Of a DNA stretch of 64,000 nucleotides, positions 43,435 to 54,000 are shown in pieces. Under the pieces are notes generated by a model. The model saw only the letters and a program-made list of their open reading frames with translations, was not told the origin of the DNA and did no database searches. This DNA is from Rhizobium sp. BG4 (GTDB lineage Bacteria; Pseudomonadota; Alphaproteobacteria; Rhizobiales; Rhizobiaceae). The stretch covers positions 2,216,001-2,280,000 of the forward strand of contig NZ_CP044125.1 in NCBI RefSeq assembly GCF_016864575.1, given 5' to 3'. Both the position numbers and the translations under genes were made by a program. Numbering within the stretch: the first letter of the stretch is position 1; each line of letters starts with the position of its first letter.

Positions 43435-44181
43435 TCAGGCCGGGCGCTTTGCTAGCAGCATGTAATTCACGTCCATGTCCTTCGACAGATTCCATTGGTT
43501 GGCCAGAGGATTGAAGAAGACGCCGGTGCGGTCGATGACTTCGAGGCCAGAGGCGGTCATCGGCGCTTCCAGTTCTTCGGGACGAACCAGCTTTTCATAT
43601 TGATGCGTGCCGCGCGGCAGCCAGCGCAGGATGTTTTCGGCCGCGAAGATCGCGAGCGCGGCGGCCTTCATCGTGCGGTTGATGGTGGCGACGAACATCA
43701 TGCCGCCGGGGCGGACCATCCTGGAGCAGGTCGACATGAAGAATTCGACGTCGGCGACGTGCTCAACGACTTCCATGTTCAGGACGATATCGAAGGTCTC
43801 GCCGGCTTCGGCGAGCTGTTCGGCCGTGACAGGACGGTAATCGACGGAAACGCCCGACGCCTTCGCATGGGTGGAGGCGATGCCGATATTCTTTTCGGAG
43901 GGGTCGGCGCCGACGACGGTGGCGCCCATCCGCGCAACCGGCTCGGACAGCAGGCCGCCGCCGCAGCCGATGTCGAGGACGCGCAGGCCTTCCAGCGGCT
44001 TCGGGCTTTTCGGGTCGAGCCCGAAATTCTCGGCTGCCTTGTCGCGGATATAGGTCAGCCGCACCGGGTTGAACTTGTGCAGCGGCTTGAACTTGCCGGT
44101 CGGGCTCCACCACTCAGCCGCCATCGCCGAGAAGCGGTCCACTTCGCTCTGGTCGATCGTGCTCTTTGCGGCTTCGCTCAT
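43435..44181 (-). CDS. ubiG: Ubiquinone biosynthesis O-methyltransferase (UbiG)
   Basis: A 248-residue SAM methyltransferase. Motif [20 protein letters not shown], then [13 protein letters not shown], then [17 protein letters not shown] and [10 protein letters not shown] are typical of UbiG, which performs both O-methylations in coenzyme Q synthesis. The ATG at 44181 has an AAGGAG seven bases upstream; starts at 44205 and 44238 are weaker. Confidence 0.92.
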   Translation of the reverse strand: MSEAAKSTIDQSEVDRFSAMAAEWWSPTGKFKPLHKFNPVRLTYIRDKAAENFGLDPKSPKPLEGLRVLDIGCGGGLLSEPVARMGATVVGADPSEKNIGIASTHAKASGVSVDYRPVTAEQLAEAGETFDIVLNMEVVEHVADVEFFMSTCSRMVRPGGMMFVATINRTMKAAALAIFAAENILRWLPRGTHQYEKLVRPEELEAPMTASGLEVIDRTGVFFNPLANQWNLSKDMDVNYMLLAKRPA

Positions 44182-44234
44182 TGGTCTGCTCCTTGCGTCA
44201 GTCATGAGTGAAGTCGGACGATCGGCGGCATAAG

Positions 44235-45689
44235 TCAAGGGGCGGGAAGCCGCGGGACAGAGAGCCGCGCCTCCAGGGCCGCAGCCATCGACAGCACGTT
44301 TTCATCCGCAAAGCGGCGGCCGACGATCTGCAGGCCGACGGGCAGGCCGTTCGATGCGAGGCCGACGGGAAGCGACAGGGCGGGAAGCTGCGGCAGCATG
44401 TTGAAGGGACAGGTCATGTCGAGACCGACGAAGCGACCATCCGGGCCGGTCGCGACATAATCGTCATCGCATTCGGTGACCAGCGGGGCGGTAACGGCGC
44501 AGGTCGGGCAGAGCAGTGCGTCGTAATTTTCAAAGAGGGCGGCCATGTCGCGCCACATGCGGGTGCGCAGCAGCTCGACGCGCTTGTAGGCGGTGGCGTT
44601 CATCGCCAGCCCGCGATCGATCATCGAAACGACGGCCGGATCCATCTTGTCGCGATAGGTCTCGATCGTCTCACCGAAGAAGCCGGACATGAAGACGCAC
44701 CAGAGGTCGAACCATTCGTCGTTGACGGCGCGTGTCCATTGCATAGGCACTTCATCGACCGTTGCCCCGGCGCGGCGCAGCTCGTCGGCCGCCTGGCGGA
44801 CAAGCCGTTCGACTTCGGGTTCGACCTGATAATAGCCGAGATCGACCGACAGGGCGAAGCGCTTGCCTGCGAGGCTGCCGTTGCGGGCAACGTGCGAGAC
44901 GAAGCCAACAGGCAGCGACGAGATGTCCTCGTCGCTCGGTCCGCAGGTCGCTTCCATGAAGGAGACGGCATCGCCGACGGTGCGGGCGAGCGGGCCGAAA
45001 TGCGAGATGTTATCGAAGACGCTCGGCAGGATGGTCATCGGGATGCGGCCGATGCTGGCCTTGAGGCCGACCGTGCCGCTCAAGGCCGCGGGTATGCGGA
45101 CCGAGCCGCCCATATCCGTACCCTCGGCGAAGGGCACGACGCCGGTTGCGACTGCAACGGCAGAGCCGCCGGAGGAGCCGCCGGAGGTGCACTCCGGGTT
45201 CCATGGGTTGCGGGTGATGCCCCAGCGCGGGCTATGGGTGAAGCTGGCATAGGCGAATTCCGGGGTCGTCGTCTTGCCCATGAGGATGCCGCCGGCATCC
45301 TGGAGACGGCGGACGACGAGGGCGGTCTCGTCGGGGATCCGGTCACCCTGGGTCCAGGAGCCGAGGGTCGTCAGGTCTCCCTTGGTGGGGGTCATGTCCT
45401 TGGCAGCGAAGGGGACGCCGTGAAGGGGGGCTGTCGCTTCGCCGCGCGCTGCGCTACGGTCCGCGGCCTGGGCGGCTTCCAGCGCCTGTTCCTCGCGGAT
45501 CACCGTGAAAGGGTTGAGGGTCGAATTGACGGCCCTGGCGCGTCGGATGGATTCGGCAACGACTGATACCGACGAGAAACGCCCTTCGCGAATGCCGCGG
45601 GCGATCTCCGTTGCCGGGAGGTCGAGCGGATGGGAGGCGGATTGTTCGGCCGCGTTCTTGGTCATGTCTGCGTGTTCCATCGGGGTCAT
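44235..45689 (-). CDS. Amidase (amidase-signature family)
   Basis: A 484-residue hydrolase with the amidase signature (Lys in GVPFAAKDM and the Ser-cisSer region [18 protein letters not shown]). The substrate may be an amide or a carbamoyl compound. Divergent from the LuxR regulator, which is followed by an APC permease, so the three could form an amide/amine uptake and breakdown unit. The start may be ATG 45689, 45680 or 45665. Confidence 0.85.
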   Translation of the reverse strand: MTPMEHADMTKNAAEQSASHPLDLPATEIARGIREGRFSSVSVVAESIRRARAVNSTLNPFTVIREEQALEAAQAADRSAARGEATAPLHGVPFAAKDMTPTKGDLTTLGSWTQGDRIPDETALVVRRLQDAGGILMGKTTTPEFAYASFTHSPRWGITRNPWNPECTSGGSSGGSAVAVATGVVPFAEGTDMGGSVRIPAALSGTVGLKASIGRIPMTILPSVFDNISHFGPLARTVGDAVSFMEATCGPSDEDISSLPVGFVSHVARNGSLAGKRFALSVDLGYYQVEPEVERLVRQAADELRRAGATVDEVPMQWTRAVNDEWFDLWCVFMSGFFGETIETYRDKMDPAVVSMIDRGLAMNATAYKRVELLRTRMWRDMAALFENYDALLCPTCAVTAPLVTECDDDYVATGPDGRFVGLDMTCPFNMLPQLPALSLPVGLASNGLPVGLQIVGRRFADENVLSMAAALEARLSVPRLPAP

Positions 45690-45759
45690 TGCATTTCGCT
45701 TTGAAAGAGTGCTTGCTGTGCCGGAAGCCGTCTACGGCTTTTCATTGCCAGGACAATTC

Positions 45760-46542
45760 ATGAATTCCGTTTCGAGACCAACTTCCCAGATGCCGTCCTT
45801 CGACGTCTGGAATGCTGCTCTCGCGCAGGCTGCGAACGCCATCGGTTCGCGGGCCTTTCCGGATGCGCTTGCCGCAGCGCTCAGGCTGCTGGCGCCGTTC
45901 CAGATGATGAACGGCTTCATCTATTCGCCCGATGGCCATGCCTTCGATCTCTATAACGAGAAGATCGTTGCCGAGCGGTCGCTGATCGTCGACCGGTATC
46001 TGGCAGGTGCCTTCGTGCTCGATCCCTTCTATGACGCGATCCGTGCCGATGGCGGCGCGCGGATGATCGTGATGCGCGAGATCGCGCCCGACGATTTTGC
46101 GCAGACCGAATATTTCCGCCTGCACTACGCGACGACCGAGATCATCGACGAGATCGGTTTCGTTCTGGCGCTCGAGACCGGCTATATCGCCGTGCTGTCC
46201 CTGTCGCGCACCGGCAATGCGGCGCTGTTTTCCGAAGAGGACCTGCAGCGGCTGCGTTCGGCCGCATTGCTCGTCTGTGCGCTTGGAAGCCGTCACTGGT
46301 TTCATGTCTCGGGCTTGTCGCTGGAGATCAAGAATGCCACTCCAGCCGCACGGATCGAACATCCGCTGCTGACCAAGCGTGAACTCGAGATCGTGACGCT
46401 GATCCTCAAAGGACATTCCAACCTCTCGCTTGCCGCCGTTCTCGAGCTTTCGCCCAACACCGTGAAGGTGCATCGCCGGCAGATCTACTCGAAACTCAAC
46501 ATTTCCAGCCAGGCCGAACTCTTCCGCCTGTTCCTGGCTTAG
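45760..46542 (+). CDS. LuxR-type transcriptional regulator
   Basis: A 260-residue protein. The N-terminal 195 residues form a GAF-like sensory part (FYSP/FDLYNEKIV, then DIGFVLALETGYIAVLSLSR-like). The C-terminal LuxR helix-turn-helix is about 200-258 (LTKRELEIVTLILKGHSNLSLAAVLELSPNTVKVHRRQIYSKL). No autoinducer-binding signature is evident. It probably controls the divergent amidase or the convergent permease. ATG 45760 has CAGGAC upstream. Confidence 0.8.
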   Translation: MNSVSRPTSQMPSFDVWNAALAQAANAIGSRAFPDALAAALRLLAPFQMMNGFIYSPDGHAFDLYNEKIVAERSLIVDRYLAGAFVLDPFYDAIRADGGARMIVMREIAPDDFAQTEYFRLHYATTEIIDEIGFVLALETGYIAVLSLSRTGNAALFSEEDLQRLRSAALLVCALGSRHWFHVSGLSLEIKNATPAARIEHPLLTKRELEIVTLILKGHSNLSLAAVLELSPNTVKVHRRQIYSKLNISSQAELFRLFLA

Positions 46543-46570
46543 CCCGGCCGTGTCCGGCCGGGCCGCTTTT
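46542..46570. terminator. Terminator between the LuxR and APC permease genes
   Basis: GCCCGGCCG, loop TGTC, CGGCCGGGC followed by CGCTTTT: a 9-bp GC stem beginning on the last base of the regulator stop. It serves the convergent genes. Confidence 0.65.
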
Positions 46571-46577
46571 CGAAGCT

Positions 46578-47909
46578 TTACTCTGCGAAGTCCATTTCGG
46601 GAGGTGCGGACTGGAAGAAGCGGGTCAGGTAGGCGAGATAGCCGACACCGATGACCAGCCAGATCAGGCCGAGAACCTTGGCATGCTCATCGAGATTCCA
46701 GAGCAGGAAGAGATCGCAGACCGCGGCGAGCGCCGGGATGACGAGACCGATCAACGCGCCGAGCGGCTTCACCTGCTGGTCGCCTTTCACATAGAGCGCG
46801 ATGACCGAGATGTTGACCGCGGTGAAGGCGAGGAATGCGCCGAAGTTGATGAAGGAGGTCGAGGTCGTCACGTCCATGGTCAGCGCCAGCAGGCCGACGA
46901 TGCCGACGAGCACGAGGTTGATCACCGGCGTGTGCCACTTTGGATGCAGGCTGCCGAAGATCGACGACGGCAGAACGCTGTCGCGTCCCATGGCGAAGAG
47001 CAGGCGGCCGACGCTGGCCTGGGCGGCAAGACCCGAGGTGAACTGCGCGACGACGAGCGTTGCAAGGAAGATGGTGACGAAAAGGTCGCCGCCGATGGTC
47101 TTGGCGATTTCGCTGGCAGCGGCATCGACAGAGACGAAGTCCATGCCCGGATGGGCAAGCTGGGTGACGTAGGCAGCGACGACGAAGATCAGGCCGCCGG
47201 CAAGCGCGGTGATCAGGATGGCGCGGGGCATGGTGCGCTTGGCATCCTTGGTTTCCTCGGTCAGCGTCGAGACGGCGTCGAAGCCGAGGAACGAGTAGGC
47301 GGCGATTGCCGCACCGGCGATCGATGCCGAGAAGGGCACGTCAGCCTTGAAGAACGGCGTTGCCGAGACGAGGCCGCCCGGGCCGCTGGCAGCCATGACA
47401 TAGCGGGCTGCGAGGAAGACGAAGGCGATCAGGACGGCGAGCTGCACCAGCATCAGGATGAAATTGACGCGGTTTGCGAATGCGATGCCGACGACATTGA
47501 CCAGCGTGGTCAGCAAGATGAAGCCGATGATCCAGACATAGGCCGGGATGGCCGGGAAGGCGGAGGTCAGGTAGGCCGCGCCGATCAGCCAGATGACCAT
47601 CGGCAGGAAGAAATAGTCGAGCAGAACCGCCCAGCCGACGAGGAAGCCGATGCTCGGGCTCAGTGAGCGGCGGGCATAGGTGTAGGCGGAACCGGCGACC
47701 GGATAGACGCGCGCCATGACGCCGTAGCTGATGGCGGTGAGCAGGATCGCGGCAGCCGCCACGAGATAGGCCATGGCAGTCGTGCCCTGGCTTGCGGCGG
47801 CAAGTGCGCCGAAAGTGCCGAAGACGATCATCGGCGTCATATAGGCCAGACCAAAAAGCACAACGGACCAGAGGCCCAATGTGCGGTCGAGTTTTACTGT
47901 GTCATTCAT
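46578..47909 (-). CDS. APC family amino-acid/amine permease
   Basis: A 443-residue transporter with about 12 membrane segments; the first segment VVLFGLAYMTPMIVFGTFGALAA carries the small-residue pattern of APC substrate sites, and EETKDAKRTMPRAI is the conserved loop between TM6 and TM7. Polyamine or amino-acid uptake is likely, by family. Convergent with the LuxR gene. Confidence 0.85.
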   Translation of the reverse strand: MNDTVKLDRTLGLWSVVLFGLAYMTPMIVFGTFGALAAASQGTTAMAYLVAAAAILLTAISYGVMARVYPVAGSAYTYARRSLSPSIGFLVGWAVLLDYFFLPMVIWLIGAAYLTSAFPAIPAYVWIIGFILLTTLVNVVGIAFANRVNFILMLVQLAVLIAFVFLAARYVMAASGPGGLVSATPFFKADVPFSASIAGAAIAAYSFLGFDAVSTLTEETKDAKRTMPRAILITALAGGLIFVVAAYVTQLAHPGMDFVSVDAAASEIAKTIGGDLFVTIFLATLVVAQFTSGLAAQASVGRLLFAMGRDSVLPSSIFGSLHPKWHTPVINLVLVGIVGLLALTMDVTTSTSFINFGAFLAFTAVNISVIALYVKGDQQVKPLGALIGLVIPALAAVCDLFLLWNLDEHAKVLGLIWLVIGVGYLAYLTRFFQSAPPEMDFAE

Positions 47910-48389
47910 GTTCCGCCTCCGCGAAGAGTTGTTGATTGATCTTCCCGGGAGCTGCGCAGTGCAATTCGTTTAGCTGTTCCGCGCAGGTCACCGCCCGCAT
48001 TTTTTATTTGTGAAGAAAAGATGAACGAGCGGGCGGAGATCGAACATAACCCCAAGGTGTTATGGGGAGCGGCGGCCGGAGACGTCAACAGCCGCCAGGA
48101 AAAGCCTCTGCCGCCGATCGCGGAAAACTTTGCTAAACCGTACCGCCAAACGCCAACTGGCGACCTTGCCACCCCCATGCAAAGCCGCTAAGAGACGCCG
48201 CAACTTGAGCCCTTGGGCGCCAAGGCTTTAGAAGCGTTTCAGAACTCCCAATTCGAGCGCTCCGGCCTTTGGTCCGACCGGCTCCTGATGCCGGGTCTGG
48301 CAATCGTCTCTCCCGGTGGTTTGTCAATGGCGCATGATCGGCCGGAGAAATCCGCTCGCGGCCCCCGGCGCTGGCTGTGGTAGAGGCTT
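47910..48389. other. Intergenic region upstream of lysC
   Basis: 480 bases between divergent permease and lysC genes. Short ORFs here lack family similarity. No riboswitch or tRNA is recognised. The region must contain promoters for both genes. The sequence is moderately GC-rich with no clear inverted repeat. Confidence 0.5.
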
Positions 48390-49664
48390 ATGGCACGCAT
48401 CGTTATGAAATTCGGCGGAACTTCCGTCGCCGATCTGGACCGCATCAAGAACGTTGCCCGCCATGTGAAACGTGAAGTGGACGCGGGCCACGAAGTCGCG
48501 GTCGTCGTTTCGGCGATGTCGGGCAAGACCAACGAGCTCGTCGGCTGGGTGCAGAACATGCCGAAGGTCGTCGGCGCCAACTCCCCGTTTTACGATGCAC
48601 GCGAATATGATGCCGTCGTCGCTTCGGGCGAGCAGGTCACGGCCGGTCTGCTGGCGATCGCGCTGCAGGCGATGGATATCAATGCGCGCTCCTGGCAGGG
48701 CTGGCAGATCGCCATCCGCACGGACAACGCCCATGGCGCCGCCCGCATCCAGGAGATCGACGGTGCCGACATCGTCAAGCGCATGGGCGAAGGCCAGGTT
48801 GCCGTCATCGCCGGCTTCCAGGGAATCGGCCCGGACAATCGCATTGCGACGCTCGGCCGCGGCGGTTCCGATACGTCGGCCGTTGCCGTTGCCGCGGCGC
48901 TGAAGGCTGACCGCTGCGACATCTATACCGATGTCGACGGCGTCTACACGACCGACCCGCGCATCGTGCCGCAGGCGCGCCGCCTGAAGAAGATCGCCTT
49001 CGAAGAAATGCTCGAAATGGCATCGCTCGGCGCCAAGGTTCTGCAGGTCCGCTCGGTGGAACTTGCCATGGTGCACAAGGTTCGTACCTTCGTGCGCTCC
49101 TCTTTCGAAGATCCCGATGCTCCGGGCATGGGTGACTTCTTGAATCCGCCCGGAACGCTGATTTGTGACGAGGATGAAATCGTGGAACAGGAAGTAGTCA
49201 CCGGCATCGCCTATGCCAAGGATGAGGCTCAGATCTCGCTTCGCCGTCTTGCCGACCGGCCGGGTGTTTCCGCCGCGATCTTCGGACCGCTGGCCGAGAA
49301 CCACATCAATGTCGACATGATCGTCCAGAACATCTCTGAAGACGGCTCGAAGACCGACATGACGTTCACGGTTCCGTCGGGCGATGTCGACAAGGCGATC
49401 AAGGTCCTGTCCGACAACAAGCCGGCGATCGGCTACGATGTCGTGCAGCACGAATCGGGCCTGGTGAAAGTATCGGTTATCGGCATCGGCATGCGTTCGC
49501 ACGCTGGCGTTGCAGCGACGGCCTTCCGCGCGCTCGCGGAAAAGGGTATCAACATCAAGGCGATCACCACGTCGGAGATCAAGATTTCGATCCTGATCGA
49601 CGGCCCGTATGCGGAACTCGCTGTCAGAACTTTGCATTCCTGCTACGGTCTCGATAAGAATTGA
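48390..49664 (+). CDS. lysC: Aspartate kinase
   Basis: A 424-residue aspartokinase. Catalytic signature KFGGTSVADLDRIKNVA at the start, ATLGRGGSDTSAVAVAAAL and YTDVDGVYTTDPR. Two ACT domains follow (about 265-424: ISLRRLADRPGVSAAIFGPLAENHINVD and VSVIGIGMRSHAGVAATAFRALAEKGINI), which would mediate lysine/threonine feedback. First step of the aspartate amino-acid family. Two Ala-rich stretches are normal. Confidence 0.96.
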   Translation: MARIVMKFGGTSVADLDRIKNVARHVKREVDAGHEVAVVVSAMSGKTNELVGWVQNMPKVVGANSPFYDAREYDAVVASGEQVTAGLLAIALQAMDINARSWQGWQIAIRTDNAHGAARIQEIDGADIVKRMGEGQVAVIAGFQGIGPDNRIATLGRGGSDTSAVAVAAALKADRCDIYTDVDGVYTTDPRIVPQARRLKKIAFEEMLEMASLGAKVLQVRSVELAMVHKVRTFVRSSFEDPDAPGMGDFLNPPGTLICDEDEIVEQEVVTGIAYAKDEAQISLRRLADRPGVSAAIFGPLAENHINVDMIVQNISEDGSKTDMTFTVPSGDVDKAIKVLSDNKPAIGYDVVQHESGLVKVSVIGIGMRSHAGVAATAFRALAEKGINIKAITTSEIKISILIDGPYAELAVRTLHSCYGLDKN

Positions 49665-49700
49665 TTCCCAGCGGGCGGGCCGCCCCTTCGACATGAAGAG

Positions 49701-49724
49701 ATGCGGCCGGTTTGCTGGCCGCAT
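49701..49724 (+). terminator. Weak terminator-like hairpin between lysC and ptsP
   Basis: ATGCGGCC with an 8-base loop and GGCCGCAT; no strong U tract (TAGGCATTTG follows). It lies 36 bases after the lysC stop. It may be only partial and allow read-through into ptsP. Confidence 0.4.
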
Positions 49725-49755
49725 TAGGCATTTGTTTCGGGGAGCTTGAGACGCA

Positions 49756-52023
49756 ATGAGAGACCTGTCCGGCGGTCCGCGCGTACTGCTCAAGCGGTTG
49801 CGCGAGTTGATGGCGGAGCCGCTGGAGCCGCAGGAGCGACTCGACCGGATCGTGCGCCAGATTGCCAGCAACATGGTGGCGGAGGTCTGCTCCGTTTACG
49901 TGCTGCGCGCCGACGGCGTCCTCGAGCTTTACGCAACCGAAGGTCTGAACAAGGAAGCCGTCCACCTTTCGCAATTGAAGATGGGACAGGGTCTCGTCGG
50001 TACGATTGCCGCTTCCGCGCAGCCGCTCAATCTTTCCGATGCGCAATCGCATCCGGCCTTCCGCTATCTGCCGGAAACCGGCGAAGAAATCTATCACTCC
50101 TTCCTCGGCGTGCCGATCCTGCGCACGGGCCGCTCGCTCGGCGTTCTCGTCGTCCAGAACAAGGCGAGCCGCAACTATCGCGACGAAGAGCTTGAAGCGC
50201 TCGAGACGACGGCGATGGTGCTCGCCGAGATGATCGCCACCGGCGAGCTCAAGAAGATCACCAAGCCCGGCCTCGAACTCGACCTGACGCGTTCCGTCAC
50301 CATCGACGGCGACACCTATAATGAAGGTATCGGTCTCGGTTACGTCGTGCTGCACGAGCCGCGCATCGTCGTCACCAACCTGCTGAACGAGGACTCGGAA
50401 AAGGAAATCCGCCGCCTCGCCGAAGCCATGGGTTCGCTGCGGCTGTCGATCGACGACATGCTGTCGCGCCGTGACGTGTCGATGGAAGGCGAGCATCGCG
50501 AGGTTCTCGAGACCTACCGCATGTTCGCCCACGACCAGGGCTGGGTGCGCAAGCTGGAAGAGGCGATCCGCAACGGCCTGACGGCGGAAGCCGCGGTCGA
50601 GAAGGTTCAGTCGGACACCAAGGCGCGGATGATGCGCCTCACCGACCCGTATCTGCGCGAGCGGATGCATGATTTCGAAGACCTGGCAAACCGCCTGCTG
50701 CGGCAGCTGACCGGCTATACCGGCCGCACCACCGCCGATGGCTTCCCGAACGATGCGATCATCTTTGCGCGCGCCATGGGCGCTGCCGAGCTGCTCGATT
50801 ATCCGCGCGCCAATGTTCGCGGTCTCGTGCTTGAGGAAGGCGCTGTCACCAGCCACGTCGTCATCGTTGCGCGTGCCATGGGCATTCCGGTTATTGGTCA
50901 GGTTGCCGGTGTCGTGGCGCTTGCCGAAAATGGTGATGCGGCGATCGTCGATGGTGATGAGGCGCATGTCCATCTGCGGCCGATGCAGGATTTGCAGCGC
51001 TCCTACGAGGAAAAGGTCCGCTTCCGAGCCCGCCGTCAGGAGCAGTTCCGCGCGCTTCGTGCTGTCGAGCCGCTCACCAAGGATGGCAAGCGGATTGCGC
51101 TGCAGATGAATGCCGGCCTGCTGGTCGACCTGCCGCAGCTCGCCGAATCCGGCGCTGAAGGCATTGGTCTGTTCCGCACCGAGCTGCAGTTCATGATCGC
51201 CTCGACCATGCCGAAGGCCGAGGAGCAAGAAGCCTTTTACCGCAACGTGCTGAAGCAGGCGGCAGGACGCCCCGTGACCTTCCGTACGCTCGATATCGGC
51301 GGCGACAAGGTCGTTCCGTACTTCCGCGGGCACGAGGAAGAAAATCCGGCGCTCGGATGGCGCGCGATCCGCCTGTCGCTCGACCGGCCGGGTCTCTTAC
51401 GCACGCAACTGCGCGCCATGCTGAAGGCCGCTGCCGGCACCGAGCTGAAGATCATGGTGCCAATGGTGACCGAGGTTTCGGAGCTGAAGGCGGTCCGCGA
51501 GCTCCTGCAGAAGGAAGTGCAGCACCTCTCGCGCTTCGGCCACGGCCTGCCGCGCAAGCTGCAGTTTGGCGCGATGCTCGAGGTTCCTGCGCTGCTCTGG
51601 CAGCTGGACGAATTGATGGAAGCGGCCGATTTCGTTTCGGTGGGTTCCAACGATCTATTCCAGTTTGCGATGGCTGTCGACCGCGGCAATGCGCGGGTGT
51701 CTGACCGTTTCGACACGCTTGGCCGTCCGTTCCTGCGGATTCTGCGCGATATCACGCGCGCCGGTGAGCGTAACAATACGACCGTGACGCTCTGCGGCGA
51801 GCTCGCCGGCAAGCCGATCTCGGCAATGGCTTTGATGGGGATCGGGTTCCGCTCGGTATCGATGTCGCCGGCCTCTATCGGCCCGGTGAAGGCGATGCTG
51901 CTCGGGCTCGACGTGACGGCGCTCGCCAAGGTCATGGACGAGGCGCTCGACGATACGCATGGCACGGAAACGATGCGCGACATTCTTGTCCGCTTCGCCA
52001 GCAGCCACAATATTCCCCTTTAG
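49756..52023 (+). CDS. ptsP: Nitrogen PTS enzyme I (EI-Ntr)
   Basis: A 755-residue protein. N-terminal GAF domain (about 20-165), then the PEP-utilising EI parts: phosphorylatable His in GAVTSHVVIVARAMGIPV, a PEP-binding TIM barrel with RTLDIGGDK and FRTELQFM, and the active-site Cys in TLCGELAG. It passes phosphate to NPr and EIIA-Ntr, linking carbon/nitrogen status to regulation. It is GAF-regulated by family analogy (glutamine/2-oxoglutarate). Confidence 0.95.
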   Translation: MRDLSGGPRVLLKRLRELMAEPLEPQERLDRIVRQIASNMVAEVCSVYVLRADGVLELYATEGLNKEAVHLSQLKMGQGLVGTIAASAQPLNLSDAQSHPAFRYLPETGEEIYHSFLGVPILRTGRSLGVLVVQNKASRNYRDEELEALETTAMVLAEMIATGELKKITKPGLELDLTRSVTIDGDTYNEGIGLGYVVLHEPRIVVTNLLNEDSEKEIRRLAEAMGSLRLSIDDMLSRRDVSMEGEHREVLETYRMFAHDQGWVRKLEEAIRNGLTAEAAVEKVQSDTKARMMRLTDPYLRERMHDFEDLANRLLRQLTGYTGRTTADGFPNDAIIFARAMGAAELLDYPRANVRGLVLEEGAVTSHVVIVARAMGIPVIGQVAGVVALAENGDAAIVDGDEAHVHLRPMQDLQRSYEEKVRFRARRQEQFRALRAVEPLTKDGKRIALQMNAGLLVDLPQLAESGAEGIGLFRTELQFMIASTMPKAEEQEAFYRNVLKQAAGRPVTFRTLDIGGDKVVPYFRGHEEENPALGWRAIRLSLDRPGLLRTQLRAMLKAAAGTELKIMVPMVTEVSELKAVRELLQKEVQHLSRFGHGLPRKLQFGAMLEVPALLWQLDELMEAADFVSVGSNDLFQFAMAVDRGNARVSDRFDTLGRPFLRILRDITRAGERNNTTVTLCGELAGKPISAMALMGIGFRSVSMSPASIGPVKAMLLGLDVTALAKVMDEALDDTHGTETMRDILVRFASSHNIPL

Positions 52024-52051
52024 ACAACGATAAGAAGAATTGGAGTGAAGG

Positions 52052-53131
52052 GTGGCGAAGCTTCCCCTTGAAAAGATGCGCGAGCTGGAACGCCGCTTCG
52101 GCGAGATCGAAGCGCGCATGTCCGCCGGTCCTGCGGCCGACGTCTATGTGAAGCTCGCCTCCGAATATTCCGAACTGCAGCCCGTGGTCGGCAAGATCCG
52201 CGCCTATCAGAAGGCCGTGGCCGAGTTTGCCGACCTGGAAGCGATGCTCGAAGACAAGTCCGTCGATCGCGAGATGCGCGATCTTGCCGAGCTTGAATAT
52301 CCTGATGTCAAAGAGCGCATCGAGGGGCTGGAGCAGGAAATCCAGATCCTGCTCTTGCCGAAGGATGCGGCGGACGAGAAGAGCGCCATCCTGGAAATCC
52401 GCGCCGGAACCGGTGGGTCGGAAGCAGCGCTTTTTGCCGGCGATCTGTTCCGGATGTACGAGCGCTTTGCGGCTGCCAACGGCTGGAAGGTCGAGGTTCT
52501 CTCGTCGAGCGAGGGTGAAGCCGGCGGCTTCAAGGAAATCATCGCGACGATCACCGGCCGCGGCGTGTTCGCCAAGCTGAAGTTCGAATCGGGCGTTCAT
52601 CGCGTACAGCGCGTGCCGGAGACGGAAGCGGGCGGGCGCATTCACACGTCGGCGGCGACCGTTGCAGTTCTGCCGGAAGCCGAAGAGATCGATATCGAAA
52701 TCCGGCCGGAAGACATTCGCATCGATACGATGCGCTCGTCGGGTGCCGGCGGCCAGCACGTCAACACGACCGACTCCGCGGTGCGCATCACGCACCTGCC
52801 GACCGGCATTGTCGTGACCAGCTCCGAAAAATCGCAGCACCAGAACCGCGCCAAGGCGATGCAAGTGCTGCGCTCGCGGCTCTATGACGCCGAACGCCAG
52901 CGGGCGGACAGCGAACGCTCGGCCGACCGCAAGAGCCAGGTCGGGTCCGGCGACCGCTCGGAGCGCATCCGCACCTATAATTTCCCGCAGGGCCGCGTCA
53001 CCGATCACCGCATCAATCTGACGCTCTACAAGCTCGACCGGATGATGGTCGGCGAAATCGACGAAGTGGTCGATGCGCTGCTGGCCGACTATCAGGCAAG
53101 CCAGCTTGCCAGCCTCGGCGAACAGCAATGA
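52052..53131 (+). CDS. prfA: Peptide chain release factor 1
   Basis: A 359-residue RF1. GGQ at about 233-235 ([15 protein letters not shown]) for peptidyl-tRNA hydrolysis, and the codon-recognition motif PET at about 189-191 (PxT of RF1, reading UAA/UAG). GTG start. It overlaps prmC (ATGA), whose product methylates the GGQ glutamine. Confidence 0.96.
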   Translation: MAKLPLEKMRELERRFGEIEARMSAGPAADVYVKLASEYSELQPVVGKIRAYQKAVAEFADLEAMLEDKSVDREMRDLAELEYPDVKERIEGLEQEIQILLLPKDAADEKSAILEIRAGTGGSEAALFAGDLFRMYERFAAANGWKVEVLSSSEGEAGGFKEIIATITGRGVFAKLKFESGVHRVQRVPETEAGGRIHTSAATVAVLPEAEEIDIEIRPEDIRIDTMRSSGAGGQHVNTTDSAVRITHLPTGIVVTSSEKSQHQNRAKAMQVLRSRLYDAERQRADSERSADRKSQVGSGDRSERIRTYNFPQGRVTDHRINLTLYKLDRMMVGEIDEVVDALLADYQASQLASLGEQQ

Positions 53132-54000
53132 CGGCAAGCGGGCGAACGGTCTCGGCGATCCTTTCCGGCGCCCGCAGCCGCTTCACGGAAGCGGGCGTTG
53201 CCGATCCGGCCACCGATGCCCGCCTGCTGATCTCGGGCCTGCTCGGCCTGTCGTCGACGGAGATGCTGACGCGGGCCAATGATGTTCCCGGTGCCGAGAA
53301 GATCGCCGTGATCGAGGCGGCGATCGAACGTCGCCTGCAGCACGAGCCGGTTCATCGCATTCTTGGCGAGCGTGAATTCTACGGTCTGCCGCTGTCGCTT
53401 TCGGCCGAAACGCTGGAGCCGCGGCCGGATACGGAAATTCTCGTCGATACGATGCTTCCGTATTTGAGAACCCTTGCAAGTGAGGGCGGCGATCTCCATA
53501 TCCTGGATATCGGAACGGGAACGGGCGCCATATGTCTGGCGCTGCTGAGCGAGCTTCCACAAGCCAAAGGGACCGGTAGCGACATATCGGCCGACGCGCT
53601 TCAAACGGCTACGGCCAATGCGAAGCGGAACGGGTTTGAGGAGCGGTTCCGGGCAATACAATCCAGCTGGTTTGACAGTATCGATGGACGCTTTCATGCG
53701 ATCGTCTCAAATCCGCCCTATATTGCCTCCAAGGTCATTCACGATCTCGCTCCCGAAGTGAAGAAATTTGATCCCGCGGCAGCTTTGGATGGCGGCCCGG
53801 ATGGACTTGACGCCTACAGGGCGATCGCCAAGGATGCGGCAAGGTTCTTGCGGCAGAATGGCATTATCGGACTGGAGATCGGCTTCGATCAATGTGATGA
53901 CGTCTCGGATGTCTTCGAGAACGAAGGCTTCAAACGTCTGGAGTCCGTAAAGGACTACGGCCAGAATGACCGGGTGCTCGTGTTCGCACTCAATGTTTGA
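53128..54000 (+). CDS. prmC: Release factor glutamine methyltransferase
   Basis: A 290-residue methyltransferase with the catalytic motif NPPY ([12 protein letters not shown]) and SAM motif [15 protein letters not shown]. It methylates the GGQ glutamine of RF1/RF2. Overlaps prfA. From about 53,600 on, base use becomes distinctly less GC-rich than in neighbouring genes, which might reflect a recombined segment; this is visible by eye only. Confidence 0.93.
   Translation: MTASGRTVSAILSGARSRFTEAGVADPATDARLLISGLLGLSSTEMLTRANDVPGAEKIAVIEAAIERRLQHEPVHRILGEREFYGLPLSLSAETLEPRPDTEILVDTMLPYLRTLASEGGDLHILDIGTGTGAICLALLSELPQAKGTGSDISADALQTATANAKRNGFEERFRAIQSSWFDSIDGRFHAIVSNPPYIASKVIHDLAPEVKKFDPAAALDGGPDGLDAYRAIAKDAARFLRQNGIIGLEIGFDQCDDVSDVFENEGFKRLESVKDYGQNDRVLVFALNV

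Noticed and set aside
49624..51333. 569-residue ORF antisense to ptsP
   Set aside because: Shadow of an intact EI-Ntr gene; repeats of Asp/His/Arg come from the complementary codons.
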